Notes under the pieces: model-generated
The model's database searches: none
Seen by the model: the letters and a program-made list of their open reading frames with translations, nothing else
Told to the model about the DNA's origin: nothing
NCBI GenBank assembly: GCA_037833965.1
Contig: AP031352.1
Span: 7,792,501 to 7,856,500, forward strand
From: Marchantia polymorpha subsp. ruderalis
Taxonomy: Eukaryota; Streptophyta; Marchantiopsida; Marchantiales; Marchantiaceae
Length of the DNA: 64,000 nucleotides
Reading direction: 5' to 3'
Shown here: positions 60,701-64,000 of the stretch, in pieces
Layout: every line of letters begins with the position of its first letter
Numbering within the stretch: position 1 is the stretch's first letter
Position numbers and translations under genes: made by a program

Positions 60701-62663
60701 TGCTCATAATGATTACCTGGTTCCCCCATTCTCATAATGCATGTGTATTAGAGAGAGTTGGAATTATGACTAAAATTCGAGTAGGTATCGGAGACTTGGA
60801 GTCAGAGTTGAGTAATTTTGAATCCTGACCACTGCAAAAGAGCAATTTGACATTGCGAGCCCTGCTGCGTACGGTATGTACTCACCACGAGGAAGCTCCA
60901 GTGCAAGCCCGTAGAGCTACATTCCCAAAAATACGGTCAGGGTTTAAAGAATGATGGTGTCTTGAAATCCATGGAATTTCCGTCTATAAACCCAATAATG
61001 ATGGTCTATCTACGATAGTCAAATGACCATCACCTGCTTCTATTATGCGTGTGGTTGGAATGTAAACATACATGCCAATCCCTATATGGTGAAATACATA
61101 CATTTGACTTTAAGTACTAGACCTTAGATAAAAAAAATTTGTTATTGGTAGATCTTGATCGGATAGGATATAATATTAGGGAATAACGTTATTTGGATAA
61201 TTAGTTTCATAAATGGTGGGAGTGGCGTCCCGTAGAATTCGGAAAACAGAAGGATAGTCTATTTTTCAATTTGTTGGACCTGGAACTTAAAAAATTGTTG
61301 AACCCGGTAGTACTCTTCGAGCCAGCGCACCTTAAAATAATTGCATATAAAGGTCAAGTTTTCAAATTACAATTTTCAAGTTTTCACACACACGTTCACA
61401 TGGGAACATGTAACAAAACCAACGCTACGTTCCCGGCATTTTTACTGGAATACAGAAGGCTTAGCTAACTCGTTCTCATGCTCTATTTAATTACAAGAAG
61501 CTAGACAATGAATTTTTTGAAATTTCTAACATGACGTTGATATATTATCTAATCTATAAATAACAAAATCTATCCTTAGATGTGAGAGCCAGAATTATAT
61601 TTTAGGTTTTTACGCAGTATTTAATTATTCTTATATTTTGAACAACTTTCTCAAGATTTACAATTACATGGAAGTATGTCAAATTATAAGGATGATAGCA
61701 AGATGTGCAAAAAATAATTTATAATGGAAAATCAGCAGAGAAAATGATTTAGTAAATTTACAACTTCATTATCAAATATTGTCACTTGTCACTAACGAAA
61801 TATTAAAAAGATAAATTGATCAAATTTGTTCACATAGGATCCAATGTTGCTCAGGGGATTTCTTCACACTTATAATTTTCGATAATTTATAAACACAATA
61901 AATTTAAAGTATTGTGTTTAGAACGTCTCAAACAAGCTGAATCAAATCCTCAGCGAATGTCGCGAGCTTTGATATTTATTTTATAATTTTTTTATTTGTA
62001 TGTTTTGATCTAAGGTTTTAATATTTAATTAGAAATATATCATATATGTCGTTAAGAATATGTGACTGTTTTTATGCAGAAATTCAGACTCTTTCTTTAG
62101 ATGTAAATATCACTCCGTCTTCAATGTAGGATATGATTAAAGTATGATTCAAAAAACTGAATTAAATTTAGATAAATTTTTTTGTTTTTATTGTGTAAAG
62201 TTTCATTGTGTAATTTTAGATATTTCACACTATAATATAGAAAAATTATTATTTTATCTCATATAATTAAAGCAAGTTCTTTTTACTTTATTTACTTTGA
62301 AAGGAAAAATTGATGTATTGATATTTAAACAATATATATATATATATATATCAATCAATTTTGAATTGTAATATTTCTTTATTAATTTAATGAATTTTAG
62401 AACTAGAAACATATGATCTATGAATTTGCACTCTTGAAACGTACTTAAATAATCTTTACAATGTATATAACGAGAAAGTTGGAGTATAAAACTATAATAT
62501 ATATCACAATTTTGGTACATGGATATATGTTTCAATTCTATGAGAATTTTCTTTCTTTACTTGAACTTTTACGCACTTTAAATGCGTGTGTCAATTAGAA
62601 ACATATTACGACAAGTGTTGTAAATTGTGGTCAGGCCAGCAATAATATTGCCAGGCCCTCCGA
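57793..62663. other. AT-rich block then mixed DNA, no gene recognised
   Basis: 57.8-60.2 kb is extremely AT-rich with no gene. 60.2-61.5 kb is more balanced. An 87-codon frame (60707-60444, -) contains CKEATFLSERLRQKVEGEI, faintly like the N-terminal helical domain of some moss resistance-type proteins, but this is not enough for a call. 61.5-62.6 kb is AT-rich again, with (TA)n at 62332-62351. Confidence 0.5.
58733..58872. other. Small GC-richer island in AT-rich DNA
   Basis: About 140 bp (around gacttccccgcgaggcttgg) differ sharply in composition from the AT-rich DNA on both sides. I do not recognise the sequence. By analogy with the maturase fragment it may be another organelle insertion. 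Confidence 0.35.
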
Positions 62664-62928
62664 TCTGGTATGTAAGCGTAGACCATTACGATCGTCAGGC
62701 CGTCCGATCAAAATTGAAGAGCAGCAGATCTCAGATATTTTCCAAATATCTGCACTCCTTTCAACCTTCGAAGGCATAGTTCAAAAAGTGTAGATAAAAT
62801 TTTAAACAGGTACCATAACACCTTTTCTTAAAAAGCTAGAACAGGCACAGTAGTTCATTGCATCATATTGACATACAATATTGATCGGACGGCCTGACGA
62901 TCGTAATGGTCTATCCTTACAAACCAGA
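62664..62928. mobile_element. 265-bp MITE with 53-bp terminal inverted repeats
   Basis: Inverted repeats at 62664-62716 and 62876-62928 match at 49 of 53 positions, including a 33-base identical core (tagaccattacgatcgtc onward). The roughly 160-bp interior has no coding capacity. No clear target duplication is visible, so the superfamily is unknown. A partial direct copy of the core (aggccctccgatc, 62653-62665) overlaps the left end. Confidence 0.8.
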
Positions 62929-64000
62929 CTGGAGTCTAGTGTGTTTTCCTTGCTGTGTAGTCATAGCGACTGTTGATTCGATACTGTGGAAATTATCTCA
63001 CATAACAGGATTTTTGAAACCAGTTCTGTCCATTCTAATAAACACTTGAATAACGAGAGATTTCGGAGCCAACAGAAGCCTGGAAAAAGTTTTGAATTCA
63101 AATTATGTGTTTATTAGTTGAAACCCCATTCTACTTTTCCGGCTTAGGGAATAGCTCGTATCTTACTGTCTTAGAGTATACAATAGTATATGGGAATATT
63201 ATACAGGGCATAGTTTGTACACATTAATTGCATGCTTTATGTGGAGACCTTTCCATTGAGAGCCAAGTCGTCGAATGCAAAAGTATCCACATGCTGGAAT
63301 CATGTTAGATGCTCCACTCAGCATGAACTCTAGATCTCGCACTAAAGTGAAATATTATTGCAAGGATCCACGGATGGGTGGACAGAATCTGATTTAGGTC
63401 GATTCATGTCAGCTGATCGTCCTAATGCAATGCAATGAAGTTTCCTTACCAACGTGTAAGGAAAGGAGAGGAGAGGAATCTGTCGAGTCGATGCAAAGTT
63501 GCAAAAGCCTCGAGCGAGAGAAATAATTACGGTGAAACAACTCTGTGGATTGCTTCATGGCAACTGGTTTATAGTGAGGGGATGGTGCAAACAACTCCAG
63601 AGCATAACTCGGTGGAGATTGCGGCCGAACACCATGATGAAATACGTGTCTCAGTCGGCAGGGTCAGCGTTTGTCCACGATTCAGATCTTCATAACGCTT
63701 CATATTTCTACAAACGTAACAGAATCTGCATGTAAACCACGGAATCTGCATTGAATATATGAAGGAGGATACAACTTGCCCACTAAAGTCTAGCGTGACG
63801 ACTGCAGGAGCAGGTTGCAACACATAATCTGCTGACATCTCTTCCGGCTTAGCACACTGAAATCATCGACGGCCACAATCGGTCCACGAGGGGACGTTTA
63901 CTGCCTTTCCTCTTCTTTATATGTTAGACACTGCAAACTCTGTCGCCTCTAATGGTTCGAGAAGTTCGGTTTTGGTACTTCGGGATTCCGGATTGAGCCA
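62929..64000. other. Right edge, no gene recognised
   Basis: Balanced base composition with overlapping open frames on both strands at 63409-63838 (up to 89 codons) and no known motif. It could be the flank of a gene beyond the window. Confidence 0.4.

Noticed and set aside
60444..60707. Exon of a resistance-type protein
   Set aside because: Only a weak resemblance over about 20 residues, with no neighbouring domain.
1..64000. CRISPR array, phage, operon or bacterial-type system
   Set aside because: Introns, plant copia elements and TATA-type promoters show a plant nuclear genome. No regularly spaced repeats with unique spacers are present.

Overview
The window looks like nuclear DNA of a moss, most likely Physcomitrium (Physcomitrella) patens or a close relative. 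This is inference. It rests on a chalcone synthase gene with the conserved phase-1 intron in a cysteine codon, a PRMT7 gene with plant-type exons, very AT-rich gene-poor DNA full of decayed Ty1/copia elements, and an island of organelle-type group II intron reverse transcriptase. Only two host genes can be supported. Most of the rest is transposon remnants or DNA in which I recognise nothing.

Left part (1-6.5 kb): the 3' end of a protein arginine methyltransferase 7 gene on the + strand. Four C-terminal exons are visible. The second and third are separated by a 5.2-kb intron that holds an antisense copia remnant (LTR, tRNA-Met primer site, gag, protease fragment), flanked by a 0.2-kb direct repeat. 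From 6.3 to 9.6 kb there are two short tandem duplications and no recognised gene. From 9.66 to 12.2 kb lies a hAT-type transposase in one uninterrupted frame, broken only by five nonsense codons. A second, more decayed relative faces it on the - strand (12.2-13.2 kb).

Middle (13-39 kb): mostly unassigned. It includes a copia gag-protease remnant (21.4-22.97 kb), followed directly by a 626-bp non-autonomous DNA transposon with near-identical 80-bp inverted repeats and a likely 10-bp target duplication (22,984-23,609). An antisense, frameshifted, coiled-coil gag-like gene follows (27.3-29.3 kb). The stretch 29.5-35.6 kb is extremely AT-rich, with a copia RNase H scrap and several perfect palindromes.

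Chalcone synthase (39.3-41.0 kb, - strand): a complete two-exon gene. All catalytic and substrate-pocket residues are present, and a TATA box lies 233 bp before the ATG. It makes naringenin chalcone, the entry step to flavonoids. A 50-nt hairpin sits about 1 kb upstream.

Right part (42-64 kb): unassigned DNA with a local GC-rich patch (43.0-43.9 kb), then AT-rich DNA. A nearly full-span but heavily decayed copia element (52.2-57.8 kb) has recognisable LTRs, primer site, gag, integrase, reverse transcriptase and RNase H remnants. Its integrase region is interrupted by a 0.2-kb fragment of a group II intron maturase, probably a nuclear insertion of mitochondrial DNA. A 265-bp MITE with 53-bp inverted repeats lies at 62.66-62.93 kb.

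The two host genes do not obviously work together. I found no CRISPR array, rRNA, credible tRNA or gene cluster. The best leads for something undescribed are the two non-autonomous DNA transposons, the maturase insertion, and the gag-like coiled-coil family.
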